64,000 nt of DNA from Zoroaster sp. YZ-2022 (taxonomy: Eukaryota > Echinodermata > Asteroidea > Forcipulatida > Zoroasteridae). Location: contig CM055828.1 in assembly GCA_029582265.1 (NCBI GenBank), positions 4,695,402-4,759,401 on the forward strand, in the 5' to 3' direction. The translations under genes were made by a program, and so were the position numbers. Positions within the stretch are counted from its first letter, which is position 1, and each line of letters begins with the position of its first letter. Shown piece after piece: positions 53,018-64,000 of this stretch. The notes beneath the pieces were generated by a model that worked only from the letters and a program-made list of their open reading frames with translations, did no database searches and had not been told where the DNA came from.

Positions 53018-56000
53018 GTAAGGTGGCCGCGGTATAACAGAAAGCAACGCTCAATGGGTCGTTGGTAATCATATTATCCCAACTGGGATATACTATGGGT
53101 ATCCTTTTATGCTGATTGTCCCCAATTTGGTGACGGTACATGCGTTAGCAATAGATAATCGGGCTCAATAACTTTCAGCTCACACGAGGACCGTTGTTGA
53201 CCATACTATCCCGATTGGGATATACTTTTATCCTGATTGGAGTCCTTTCCCCCAGTAAATATACCCATAATTGTCCCCAAACAAGCAATGCAAATAAAAA
53301 GCAATACTTTAAGCTCACATGGACATAATGTTGGCTGTCATACTATCCCGATTGAGTGATACGTGTATCCCAATTGGAACCTATATTGAGGCCTATCTTC
53401 ATTGGGATAATAAGACTTCAATCAGGGACAGTACACTCGTCGAATCAACCTATTCAAATTCGGTCAGTGACAAATGTTTATTAAGTTACATTTAAGTTTA
53501 CTACATGTTAATTCAATTAACACTTTCTCTTTCAGTCAAATTTACATCATAATGAGGTTGGCAATTCAACATTTCAGTTTTTAGAGTGTATATATTGGGT
53601 AGAAGGCTGTGTAGTTGATATCGACCCCGTAAGCAATACTTATCAAGATAAACACAGCCTTTAGTTGTGCCATAACTGCGCGCTTTTAGCACACAAGGGC
53701 GGATATAATGAGGGCAAAATAATCCTGGATGGAGGGCCAGATTTGCGAGCGCGAAGCCCCTCGGTTTTGTTCTGAATTCTATAGGCGCTGTCTGATGCAA
53801 TAATATGAGAGTTTTCAGGACCAAGGGTCATGATGCAGTTGTGAGTATATAGGCCTAACCTTTATATTTCCCAAAGAAACTGACAATGGTTTGTGTTTTG
53901 TTTTTTGTTTGTTTGTTTTGTTTTGTTTGTTTGTTTTGTTTTTGTTTGTTTTTTGTTTTTTGGGGGGACAGCTTTGGAAGACGTTTTGAGGCCATGCCCT
54001 TAGACCCTCTGGACACCTATATCCACCCTAGATTTTTTTTAAAATCGTGGTAGCGGATTGAGTACAAATGACTTGTGATACACACTGAAATTCATTTGGG
54101 TACATATTTACTGTAAACCATGCTTCTCATGAATATTCTGAGAAATGTGTCATTTTATACCATTTGTTTTCAATTCCTCGAGTAAAATAGCAATGTTCCG
54201 TGAAAACAAAAGAATCGGAAATTGCCGTTAAAATCTTTAATGTCCAGTGGCTTTCCGGCTTAAACATTTCAAAAATGTTACTTTAATGTATATTCACTTT
54301 TATGTATAATACATTAGTGGAACAATATCGTCTCGATCAGAGCAGACTTTCAACAGGGCATGGAATTGGTGTCCTAGTTTACACTGACTGAAAATTACTG
54401 GATCATTCATGCAGCAGCAATGGTAATGACCTTATCATGTGGGGTATTATTTTCAGTCACTGAGTTAATCTAAAACTAGCACTCCGATTCCATGCCCTGT
54501 TGATTGTGACGATAGAAGTCTTACAACAGACACATTGTTTCTTTAAGGTATTTCTGACCCATTTTTACCCAGGAGATAAATAAAAGAAAAGAAAAGAAAC
54601 ACAGTGAAAAGAAATTCAAATCTCAGTTGCATCTGTCAGCTGGCCTATCTTATTTCATTTAAATCAGGTTACCCTTTGTATTACATCTCCGTTTTTGTTT
54701 CATAAAAATTTAATATAATCTTTGTTGTGCAAAGTGAAACATTTTTATTCTAAAGGAAAGGTACAGCATTTGTAATGTTGGCAAAACAGTTGCTTACTCT
54801 TTTTGAATCAAAATATTCTATAAAGCCATGCAGCATACACATTTGGTAAAATGTCTGTATAATAAGCCTATTGAAAATGCATCCATCCAGTCCAGATGTA
54901 TTCAGCTGATTTCATTGTGTCGAAAAAAGGGAAGTGCATCAAATTGTTTGTATTCATTCGTAGAATTTACGTCTCCGGAAGACAGCAATTTTAATTATCG
55001 AAATAATTTGGTTATGCTAAAATGCAAGCACCTCAGACAGAATTTCAAGGGCTGTTTGACGACATCATCAACGTTACACCAAATAACTTTCATGTAAATC
55101 TGTGACTGCTTTTTGAGATTTATACTAATAGTGTAAGGGCTTCAAATCTAATCCTTTTTCCTGCATCTTTTCGTTTTTGTCGATAAATTCAGGTGTACGC
55201 TGTTATTTCTGGTTATTCACCTGAGCTATATATGTCGTCTATATCGGTATCGTACACGTGTGGGTTCTACGGTATCCCAGTTATAGGAATATCAGCGAGG
55301 GAGTGTATATTCTCGGACAAGGTAGGGCTACACCTATGAATGATTAATGTATGTTGTATTGTTGATGTTGACAAACAAAAAAAACGTCATAAACCTTCGA
55401 CAAAACCTCCCTCCCCTCCCCACCATAAATATATTTATAAAATAATCCAAGAGTCTGTTATTTGCAATCATTTGGTAACAAACAAACAAACCAATCCAAA
55501 GATCTGTACAATATAACATACTATAATAATTATGCTTGAAGAATTACAGTACAAGTAAGGGAATGTACAACGTTGGTAATGTAAAAACTGCTTCATGAGT
55601 GTGCATACACTCTCTTTTAAACAAGACACACAAAGGGATAATTATTGGTAATGTCAAAACTGCTTCATGAGTGTGCATACACTCTCTTTTAAACAAGACA
55701 CACATTAAAGGGATAATTATCGTCAGGATCATAGCAGACTTTCAACAGGGCATGGAATCGGTGTTCTCGTTTAAGATGAACACAGTGACTGACAAACGCA
55801 GCAACGGTAATATGACCTTATCATGCGGGGTATTATTTTCAGTCTCTGAGTTAATCTAAAACTAGCACTCTGATTCCATGCCCTGTTGATCATGACGATA
55901 CTGCCCCTTTAAACAAGTTCGAGTCTATACAGTCATGAGAAAATTGAGAAAAGCATTCACAATTCCTACAAAAAACATTAACACTAAGCGGAGCAAGAAG

Positions 56001-58370
56001 TTATAGTACTTGTTGAAAATGTGATTTTGTGTGTTTTATCTGAAATGAGAGCACTTCTTCAGACACCAACCAGTAAAAGCTGCCGCTCATTTCATTGTGT
56101 CATTAATTAACGAAAAACAATAGTGACAATGCATTCATATTTATTTGCATTCATTCTGATGGAGCACGGCTGGTGACCTATTTCAAAATAATGCGTACAT
56201 TTTCAAAAAAATGGCAACATATCAGACATGATAATTACTCGAGCTGTTTGGTACCATTACCAACTTCACATCACGGCATAGTTTTAGTAGTTTTTTTACA
56301 AGTCAGTAATTTTATTATAGGGTGCATGATGACCAAACGTTTTCATTCCCTTTAAAACATTCCAAATGCTCCAGATATTCTAATTCACAAAAAACGACCT
56401 CATTCTTTAAGCCATGTGTAACTGATATCTTTCCAATCGTTGTGAACGATGGACATTCATAATTTTTCGTCTACTACCGCTGCCTGCAATTGCTCGTATT
56501 CGACCCTTCATTATACTGATGAGGGTGCTTGTATTCCACAGCACACATTGCAGCCTCCTCATTTGCTATTCCCGCAATCCCCCTCCATCTCTCACTCTTT
56601 CTCTCTCTAGAGCCACTACGGCAGACATTTTCCTCCATTTCTATCTCCATCTGCATCTTGATGCATGCTTCTTCATCATCTTCTCGAGGATCGTCTGTTT
56701 TCTCCTTGGGGCGACGATAATCGTCGTCTGCCTTCACCGGTCACTTACGATCACGCATGCATGCAAAAGCCTTTTGACTAATCCAGCTTGTCTTCTTTAA
56801 TAATTCATTGAGATGCATTACACAAGCGACAATTTCACACAAAACTGGGTTTATGATTATGAAACAAACTGGATTGACTCATTGTACTGATGCAAGAGCG
56901 TATAAATTCTAATTGATGAAAACACTGAAAGGGGATTTGATAAATTAATATACACAGGCCCCCCTATTCATTTTAAATTGCTTCCCGAAACGTCATTTCA
57001 GTGGTTAGATTCAATCATTTTCATGTTTATTTTTATTCCCAACATTCACAAAAGCATCTTTATAAAAACTACAAATTCATCAGGTTTTCAATGTTTAGAT
57101 TCAATCATGTCCATATAATTCTATAGAATTTTTTGTCCACATATTTTTAATTTTTTTTCTTAAAATCATTCCTTCTGGTCATTCTGATTTATGGAAATCA
57201 ATAAGTTTAATTATGTAATCGGGGGAAAAACTGCAAAGAGCTCAACTATTCACTGATATAGTTAGAAAACACGATTCTCTTTCGAATAGACACCCAACCT
57301 ATAAAACCGTCTCCGAGGTCATTGTATTGAAAAGCGTTGATAATTCACAATTATATTCCACATGGTGGGTCGAATATTCCTGAATAATAAACAGATTTCA
57401 TATCAAATATCAAATGTCAAAGTATGGTTTTTCAATATCGTACATAACAATAGTCGTACATAATAAATGACAGTTAATATAATACAATGAATACAGACAC
57501 ACAACAGGTTACACAAGTTAAAATAATATTAACCATTGACGTTGAATCGTATTTTTACGGAAAAACCGACATATTACGAGAAATAAATTAAAAGCCAAAT
57601 CATTTTTTATGATAACCTTCAAAAATTATTACAGCCCGGATGAAATAAGTTAAATTTACATGTACAAATAAAATAAAACTCGGTAAATTGTTCAAACTAT
57701 ATAATTATGGAAGGATGTTGGTACTAATACTGACGATTTAATGCTGGATGTGATAATTTTATTAGATGTTTAGGATGTTATTGTAGGGACTCTCCAGCGA
57801 TCCAAACGTTCTTCTACCCTTTCAATTGATTACATTATTATGTGCGGCTGTGTGTTCCTGACTGCAAGTTGTGTGTATGTGTGCGCGATGCCCAATGTTA
57901 TAATGCACGAAGAACGTCCATTACCGTACACAACACGGTCAATTGAACCAAAATCTTCGCAGGCGAACAAAATCAACATTTGTTTGTGAAAATTCTCCCG
58001 CTAATTGTGATGTAGGCCCTAAGCCTATAATTACCAACGGAAGTATTCAGTTGTATGGCTTAATGAAGATTGAATTAAGCAGTTTCCTACTGGTCCATCC
58101 CCAAAAGCAGATTTCTTTATATTAAATAGCATCCTCTGATTGAATTAAATTATTTGTTATGGCTAAACATAAAGAAATAGAGGTTTGGCGATAGTATGCC
58201 AATAGGCCTATGCTACTCATGTCATATTTGTTTAAGTCATGATTGTGTTTTCTTTTAATTTATAAATTGTACATTTTATTTGTGTTATCAAGTTTACACA
58301 GCCTACTTCTTCCCAATTTAAATCTTCCATCCTATACCTGATTGAACATTACCCTTGTACAGTATATATA

Positions 58371-58462
<92 letters not shown>

Positions 58463-61400
58463 CTTGTAGTAAAACTAGTGGAACGCTGGTAGTTGTAACT
58501 CCGATTTTCACGCGTTACCGGTATGCGATCATCAGACATATATATATATATATATATAACCCTAGTGTTCTGTATATTTTTGGCTTTTGCTACTTTTTGT
58601 ACATGTTGCTTTGTTTTTATCTCAAATTCTTGAACTTTTCTTGATTTGTCTCATATGCGTTCAAATGAATTATTTCATGTTTTAATTAATGCTTATTTAA
58701 TGAATTTTACTTTTGTTTGTTCCTGTTTATATTTTCACGGTGTACTCTTGTTTTTCACGGCACTTTGAAAAAACAACCTTGATATTATATTAATTAAAAT
58801 GAAATAAATAAATACATGAATGTCATATAATATATTTATGATTACAAATTTATAAATCTATAAATTGTCACTGTCCTTTAATAAATAAAAAGTATACAAT
58901 TATATATTGTTGTGATCATAATGAATATATCAATTATTATATCTTGCTTTTATCCATAATCAATAAATCAATATCTTGTAATTATCCATTTATCTATTCT
59001 TATAAATAGTTACCCATACATTCGCTTTGCACTGTTTACCTTATAACTGTATCCATCGGTAACGAAAACTTTATAGTGAAAATGCATTCAGCTTTATCAA
59101 TATGCAAACAGAATGTGGTTCTCCTTCCACCGTGAAATGATGATCTGCCGTCAGACGTTTAATTATTTGATGGAATTGAAGGGATAATGTACAACTTTAG
59201 TTATGTTGACAAAACTGCTTTGACGAGAGAGTGCTTACTCTCTGTGAATCAAGACAAACATTCAAGCAGTGTAGGTTTCAGCTTATTTGTGTCATTGACA
59301 AGAAAATATAATTCAATCAAATTGTTTGTGTTCACTCAGACGTTGGGGTTGGTGGGTGCCAGCTAGGGGTTAGGTCATGGGTCCTTATCCCTACCCCCAC
59401 CCCACCCCACCCCCCCCCCGTACCAAGAAACTGCCGCCACTGCAGTTCAGAGATAAATATTTAAAGGGATGTCTGATACCATTATCAAATTGAAGTAAAA
59501 TGTAAATATGTGATCGCTTTTTCCAGGATACTAATAATGTATAGAGGTTTTAACATACATCTTACTTTCCTCTTGTGTAACACCTTTACATGGCGATGCC
59601 TCACCAATCCTAGCGACAGAGCTGGAATTATGGCAAAGGCGGTTTATTGCAAGTACGGACATTTTGGATTGACAAGTGGGGGAACATGGACCTCCTTCCC
59701 CCTTAATTGGCTACGCTACTGACCAATTCACCCACCCAACCCAGTCTCCAACCATCCATCCCTCAACCTGTCTCTCATTCCATCCTTCATTCTCCCCTTC
59801 TGTCATATCGTCTCAAGACATCTTCCCTCCTCCTGCCATCTGCATTTTTTTTCATTCTTATCTTTCTCTCCCGTCTCTCCTTCCTTTCTTCAAATCACAT
59901 CTTCTGTCATCTCACACTACCACCCCTCCTGCCAACTGCATCTGTTTCATTCGTGTTTCATTCTTATCTTATTCTCCCTGTCTCTCCACCTTCCTCAATA
60001 TGCATCTTCTATTGTCTCAAACCATCTCCTGCCAGCTGCATCTTTGTTTCATTCTTATCTTATTCTCCCTGTCTCTCCTTCCCTTCCTCATTCTGCATCT
60101 TCTGTCGTCTCAAACCATCTCCTGCCAGCTGCATCTGTTTCATTCTTATCTTATTCTCCCTGTCTCTCCTTCTCTTCCTCATTCAGCATCTCACATTACC
60201 CCCCTCCTTCAAACTGCATCTCCGTTTCATTCTTTTGTCTCACCATCTCTCCTCCCCTTCCTCATTCTGCATCTCCTGCTAGCTGCGTCTCAAACCATCT
60301 TCCGTCCAGCACCTTCATCTCACTATTTGTTGTTTATACTCTCCACATATCCATAATAGCACATCCACAAGTCCTACCTGCGCACCGTGCCAGCCTACTC
60401 ACACCAGGCTCTTGTGTGGGGAGATCTTGTTGAGCATTTCGAGTGGAGCAGTGTGGTGATCATCACCAGTAGCGACCAAGATGGCCGCTCCATCCTCAGC
60501 ACATTCAGGAAACGTATTGATGGGTTTCACCGATTCAAGGTAAAACAACAGGTTCTTTATCCTGTGTAACAATAGGAGATTCAGAAGTTATCAGAAACAA
60601 AACTTTCTCAACATGGTTGATATGGAGGAACACTCGTCCTCCAAATGGGAATAGTTGAGCCTATTGCCAGGATTTCCAGTGGGTACCGATTTATCTCAAC
60701 ACAGAGGAACGTTTGTGCTATTATTTTGGTCTCCCTTCGCCATATAACCCGAGAGTTGAAAGTCATTAGCAATCATCTCTCTCTTTATTCTTTGTTTTGT
60801 TTTTAGGAACATGTCAATCAGATGCCCAAAACAATATTTAGTATAAGTCTTTTTTCTTCTTTGTCAAAAAAATATACATTTAGTAGTGATCAAGGTTGTT
60901 GTAATCGTTTTTGTCTGGTGCTGTTATCTATTGGAACCAAAGAGCGGTTAATGTCCTGATAGACTGGTGTTTTGCAAACTTCAGTTCTACTATGAGGATG
61001 CAGTCAGGGAACTGGACAAATATGGCCACACCATGGGTCCATATCCATTTATTTTTCGAGTATTCTTTTTATAGGAACCAAAGAGAGGCTTGTAACCTAA
61101 ACAGATTGTTGCTTTTCAAAGGTTTTTTCTAAGGTGATGTTCACTTTGCAACCCAGGACACTGGACAAATATGGCCACAGCAGGGATATAATGGTAATGA
61201 CATGCATGTGTTTAACCATTTTTAGATGGAGAGATCCATTGCCTACAAGCCAGGCAGTACCAACATGACGGACGTACTTCTGGAGGCAAGAAAGTGCCAG
61301 TCTAGAGTCATGTTACTATATGCAAAGTAGGAATCTCCTTAAGTGTTTTATTTATTTCATTTTATTTCATTCCAATCATTAAATACAATACATTAAAATA

Positions 61401-63581
61401 CAATAACAAAACAAAAATGAAGGGAACTCTTTTGGTAAAATATCTGTATAATGCATCCACTTTGAAGACTTTATCTAAGAACCAAGATATATCGTCCCTA
61501 ATTTGCCATAGTGACCAATCCGACTTTTTTCAATTTTAAGTTTTCCCGCCCATTAGTATATTCAGGAAGAGGCCTACCATTGTATCTAATCCACATGCAT
61601 GTATTCCTTATAGTTTTGGAGATACAGCATGTATTCAAATGATGAACGCTCTAACTGGCTATTTTTGTAATTTGGCAAAGTGACCAATACTGCATTGGTC
61701 ACTATGCCAACTTAATTCGGGATTGGTCACTGTGGCAAATTAGGGACGATATGTACAAAAAACCAATCCGAACATTTTAAAGCTTACTTAAGGAATAAAT
61801 TGTGAAAATGCATTCAGATTTGTTGAATTCATTCTAAGGCCAAAAAAAAAAAAATGTTGAGTTGCCCTCCACCGACCGACCCAAAAGTGATGAAATCTCG
61901 GGTTGGTTTTTTTTTTTTTTTTTTTTTTTTTTCTCCCGTCATTCATAGGCCTATTTATTAATGAAACATACCAATTTTCTTTGTATAAAACATAATACGT
62001 TTGATTTGTGAAATTTTCCACTTTTTTACCCAAGACTCAATCTGCATGTTTTCAAACCGAATGGCCCCGGCCCTCACATGGTGCACTGCCTTCGCACACA
62101 CTGTGTGCCAACGATTGCGACTCAAATCTACACGTTTTCCAGTCGAATGGCCAACTCACATGTTGCATATTGAGCATTGCACGCAATATGGATGAATTTG
62201 CTGTGTCAATCACAGCGAAAAGTACAACAAAAATGCTTGGGATACTTTTATTCTGAAGCAAAATTCCTTGCTGATAGGTATACAAATGAAAAACATAGTA
62301 TGTGGTTTTCAGTTCCAATGCATTTCAATCTTAAAATGACAGTCAAGGAAAAAAAAAATAATAATAAAATAAAATAAAATCCCGACCGACCGACCCCTTC
62401 AAATATTTTCACTGGAGGGCAACTCAACAATTTTTTGTTGTTGGCCTAATGTGGAAATGGATCACTGGTTTCAGATTTGAATTGTTAATTTATGTTTTCT
62501 TGAAAATGTCAGAAGGAATACCTTCTCAGGATGTTGGGTACCATCACCAACTTAGCCAAGTAAGCTTTGAGATAAACAATTCCAGGGGTATGATTTGACA
62601 AAAGTAAAAAATCTTAAACAATGGCTAGCGGGTCTGGGTCTCCCTTTGGTCTAGAGGACACAGCCCCCTGAACCTCCTGGATGTTTAATTATGGAGGATT
62701 TACAGACTCTGCACATCCCCACAAACAAGAAACAAGAGGTTTGGACACAATACAGGCTACTTCTTTCTTTCCTTGGTAGCTACATCTATTCTTTCAAGAA
62801 AGTTTTGAGGCAAAGGGAGATTTGTAAAACAAATCCTGAGAAATCACAAGCCTGTAATTCTCTTAGTTTCTCTTAGTCCAATTCACCCTTTACGTGTACA
62901 ATTTCGATTTTTTGATTTAAAAGCCAGAATACAATGTTCTATTTTTCTATCAAATGTTTTATGATTCACTTCTTACACACACACAAAAATTGTCATTCAA
63001 ACAATGCTTCAATTATTGTTTGAGAAAAACAAAGGGCATCTTTGTTTTGTTTTTCATCTGAAAGTTTGGGGCTGGGTCCAGATTGTTTAACAAAAATAAA
63101 ATAAAAAAAGTTGCTTTGTAATAAAATGTTTGTTGGTCTCTCCAGGAAGCTTAAAAGAAAAATAATAAATATCAGCCGGGGTGGGAGGAGGGAGGGGCAG
63201 GGACACACTGGATCACCCCACCCTTTTGAATCTGCCCCTGAAGTTAATTTCAACATTAATTTAGATTTGTTTAATTGTCAGTGAGAAAGATGCAGCTACG
63301 ATCTACCAGGATGCTCAGCGTCTTAACATGACGCAGTCTGGCTATGCATGGCTTGTCACCGAGCAGGCCGTTAAGGGAGAGGCCCTGGCATCAGCTCCGG
63401 AAGGCCTCATCGGCATGCATCTGGAGCATGGCGGAGACACTAAAGCACACATTGAAGACTCTGTGAAGGTGGTCGCAAAGGGAATTCACAGTTTTGTCCA
63501 GAATGAAGGGATCGTGCTGCCGCCAGCTCACTGCAGACGACCAGATGACAGCATGTGGCCCAGTGGGTCGCTGTACTACAG
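52703..63581 (+). CDS. GRIN1: NMDA glutamate receptor subunit 1, 5' part (amino-terminal domain)
   Basis: Obligatory glycine-binding subunit of the NMDA-type glutamate-gated cation channel in the plasma membrane. Exons seen are 52703-53017, 55193-55321, 60360-60539, 61226-61326 and 63282-63581. They give 341 codons plus two bases, all phase-matched, and the gene continues past the right edge. A basic stretch and a hydrophobic stretch CSLVSLALLVHL (residues 18-29) form a signal peptide, with likely cleavage near residue 38. The rest is the bilobed LIVBP-like amino-terminal domain: IHIGAMMST, SYLRTVPAYSHQALVW, LNMTQSGYAWLV. Cys98 (RVCEKI) and Cys326 (AHCRRP) match the conserved Cys79-Cys308 disulfide of human GRIN1. 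Several N-x-T sites are present. The ligand-binding domain, pore and tail are outside the window. Confidence 0.95.
53050..53440. repeat. Degenerate 135-bp tandem repeat in GRIN1 intron 1
   Basis: Three units, each with ATACTATCCCGATTGGGATA-like sequence (about 53068, 53204 and 53339) and, in between, CTTTCAGCTCACA-like sequence. The core is an imperfect palindrome ATCCC-nnn-GGGAT. Begins about 30 bp after the exon 1 donor. Confidence 0.7.
53690..54250. repeat. Dispersed repeat fragments and GTTTT run
   Basis: TTGCGAGCGCGAAGCCCC near 53745 resembles the left part of the hAT element (8873-8890). 54100-54220 resembles 8606-8700. A (GTTT)n/(GTTTT)n tract runs 53890-53960. GRIN1 intron 1. Confidence 0.5.
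54318..54526 (+). mobile_element. Palindromic MITE (ATTCCATGCCC family)
   Basis: GGAACAATATCGTCTCGATC to GTTGATTGTGACGATA. Full-length member in GRIN1 intron 1. Confidence 0.75.
55193..55321 (+). CDS. GRIN1: GRIN1 exon 2
   Basis: Forty-three codons, VYAVISGYSPELYMSS, SYTCGFYGIPVIGIS, ECIFSDK. Matches human VYAILVSHPP to SYTAGFYRIPVLGL and YSDK. Acceptor ttcAG, donor GTAGGG. Confidence 0.95.
55570..55712. repeat. 73-bp direct tandem duplication
   Basis: Two near-identical copies of GGTAATGT(A/C)AAAACTGCTTCATGAG-TGTGCATACACTCTC-TTTTAAACAAGACACAC, abutting the MITE at 55713. Confidence 0.9.
55713..55913 (+). mobile_element. Palindromic MITE (ATTCCATGCCC family)
   Basis: AAGGGATAATTATCGTCAGG at the left, GATCATGACGATACTGCCCC at the right, inverted arms intact. 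GRIN1 intron 2. Confidence 0.75.
55914..58372. other. GRIN1 intron 2, no gene seen
   Basis: AT-rich, with a pyrimidine-rich patch at 56560-56700. No exon or bounded element recognised. Confidence 0.4.
58373..58451. repeat. (AT)n microsatellite
   Basis: About 75 bp of uninterrupted TA dinucleotides. A second shorter run lies at 58538-58557, 85 bp further on. Confidence 0.97.
58560..59735. other. GRIN1 intron 2, possible LINE 3' remnant
   Basis: 58560-58810 is T-rich and ends in AATGAAATAAATAAATAC, like the 3' end of an old retrotransposon, but no reverse transcriptase remains. A polyC stretch lies near 59400. No gene. Confidence 0.3.
59740..60345. repeat. Pyrimidine-rich 90-bp minisatellite before GRIN1 exon 3
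   Basis: About six units with CATTCTTATCTTATTCTCCC, TGTCTCTCC, CCTTCCTCATTCTGCATC and CTGCCAGCTGCATCT. C and T dominate the plus strand. Two long overlapping frames (226 and 191 codons) run through it only because the units lack stop codons. It ends 15 bp before the exon 3 acceptor. Confidence 0.85.
60360..60539 (+). CDS. GRIN1: GRIN1 exon 3
   Basis: Sixty codons, HIHKSYLRTVPAYSHQALVW to DGRSILSTFRKRIDGF. Matches human FLRTVPPYSHQSSVW. Acceptor ataatAG follows a 600-bp pyrimidine-rich repeat array; donor GTAAAA. Confidence 0.95.
61226..61326 (+). CDS. GRIN1: GRIN1 exon 4
   Basis: Encodes MERSIAYKPGSTNMTDVLLE, ARKCQSRVMLLYA and AA of codon 242, matching human FDPGTKNVTALLMEAKE. Acceptor ttttAG, donor GTAGGA. 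Confidence 0.9.
61838..62446. mobile_element. PIF/Harbinger-type element, 609 bp
   Basis: GGCCAAAAAAAAAAAAATG at the left and, inverted, GGCCAACAACAAAAAATTG at the right, both followed by TTGAGTTGCCCTCCA. TAA flanks (61835-61837 and 62447-62449). Subterminal CCGACCGACC words at both ends. No transposase. GRIN1 intron 4. Confidence 0.85.
62585..62850. repeat. Dispersed repeat copy, also at 44330-44610
   Basis: Shares GGGTCTGGGTCTCCCTTTGG, CCCCCTGAACC, GGATGTTTAATT, CAGGCTACTTCTTTCTTTCC and GAGGCAAAGGGAGATTTGTA with 44330-44610, in the same orientation. Boundaries not resolved. Confidence 0.65.
63282..63581 (+). CDS. GRIN1: GRIN1 exon 5
   Basis: Encodes NEKDAATIYQDAQRLNMTQS, GYAWLVTEQAVKGEALAS, APEGLIGMHLEHGGDTKAH and the HCRRPDDSMW loop with conserved Cys326. 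Acceptor tgtcAG, donor GTATGA, ends in phase 2, so at least one more exon follows. Confidence 0.95.
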
Positions 63582-63746
63582 GTATGAAGCATCCTCGGTG
63601 GCTAATCTTGGCTTTCTAATACTTAGGTGGATCAAATCAAGGCTCATCTCCAGAATAGACTGATACCCTTTCTGGCTGAATTTTACATATTAAAATTTAA
63701 TTGGTTCCCACTTCTGAAAAGGGCTTCAATTTTAGTTTCACTGAAA

Positions 63747-63968
63747 GGGACACCATCGTCATGATCAGAGCAGACTTTCAACAGGGCATAGAATCGGTGT
63801 CCTAGTTTAAGATGAACACAGTGACTGAAAATTACTGACTCATTTATGCAGCAGCAAAGGTATAATATAACCTTATCATGTGGGGTATTATTTTCAGTCA
63901 CTGAGTTAATCTAAAACTAGCACTTTGATTCTATGCCATGTTGATCATGATGATATTGTCCCTTGAAG
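63747..63968 (+). mobile_element. Palindromic MITE (ATTCCATGCCC family)
   Basis: AAAGGGACACCATCGTCATG at the left, GATGATATTGTCCCTTGAAG at the right, about 90-bp arms around GCAGCAGCAAAGG. Follows GRIN1 exon 5 in the next intron. Confidence 0.8.
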
Positions 63969-64000
63969 TGCCAAAAACAATTCTGTGCACCTAGCTCCCC

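Noticed and set aside
59676..60356. 226-codon open frame, the longest in the window, as a gene
   Set aside because: It lies wholly in the pyrimidine-rich minisatellite, has only Ser/Pro/Leu/His low-complexity content, and a second frame through the same repeat is also open.

Overview
The window is animal nuclear DNA: intron-rich, AT-rich and crowded with short transposons. Three protein genes can be assembled exon by exon from conserved peptides, GT/AG splice sites and matching reading phase. They are a complete catalase gene on the plus strand (12 coding exons, 993-22971), a complete inscuteable (INSC) gene on the minus strand (13 coding exons, 36251 down to 25302), and the 5' part of an NMDA glutamate receptor subunit 1 gene (GRIN1) on the plus strand (5 exons, 52703-63581), which runs off the right edge. 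The protein sequences are vertebrate-like but clearly diverged. With the many TACATGTA-rich stretches and tRNA-derived SINEs, this suggests a marine invertebrate deuterostome, probably an echinoderm (perhaps a sea star). The species call is inference.

Layout: 1-992 holds a degenerate tandem array and the catalase upstream region. Catalase has an 11.7-kb first intron full of mobile elements. A 2.3-kb tail-to-tail gap (22972-25301) separates catalase from INSC. INSC and GRIN1 are head to head across about 16 kb (36256-52702) in which I find no convincing coding exon except a possible short upstream INSC exon at 47387-47409. GRIN1 is present only as most of its amino-terminal domain. Coding sequence is about 4.2 kb, or 6.5% of the window. 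The three genes have unrelated jobs: peroxisomal hydrogen peroxide breakdown, spindle orientation and cell polarity, and synaptic glutamate signalling. I see no sign that they form a functional cluster.

The accessory content is mostly non-autonomous DNA transposons that can be classed from their termini and target-site duplications: hAT-type (8-bp duplications), piggyBac-type (TTAA), PIF/Harbinger-type (TAA/TTA, GGCC ends) and mariner-like (TA). There are also tRNA-derived SINEs, a short retroelement fragment with a 12-bp duplication and a hammerhead-like hairpin, and several minisatellites. The most unusual observations are three TTAA/CCCTCCTA-ended MITE subfamilies whose interiors are saturated with different versions of one word (TTTGACTG, TTTGAATG, TTTGAGTG); concentric inverted MITE pairs bracketing catalase exons 2-5 and 3-4, and another bracketing two INSC exons; a tandem array whose unit shrinks by about six bases per copy; and a TIR element built from alternating perfect palindromes.
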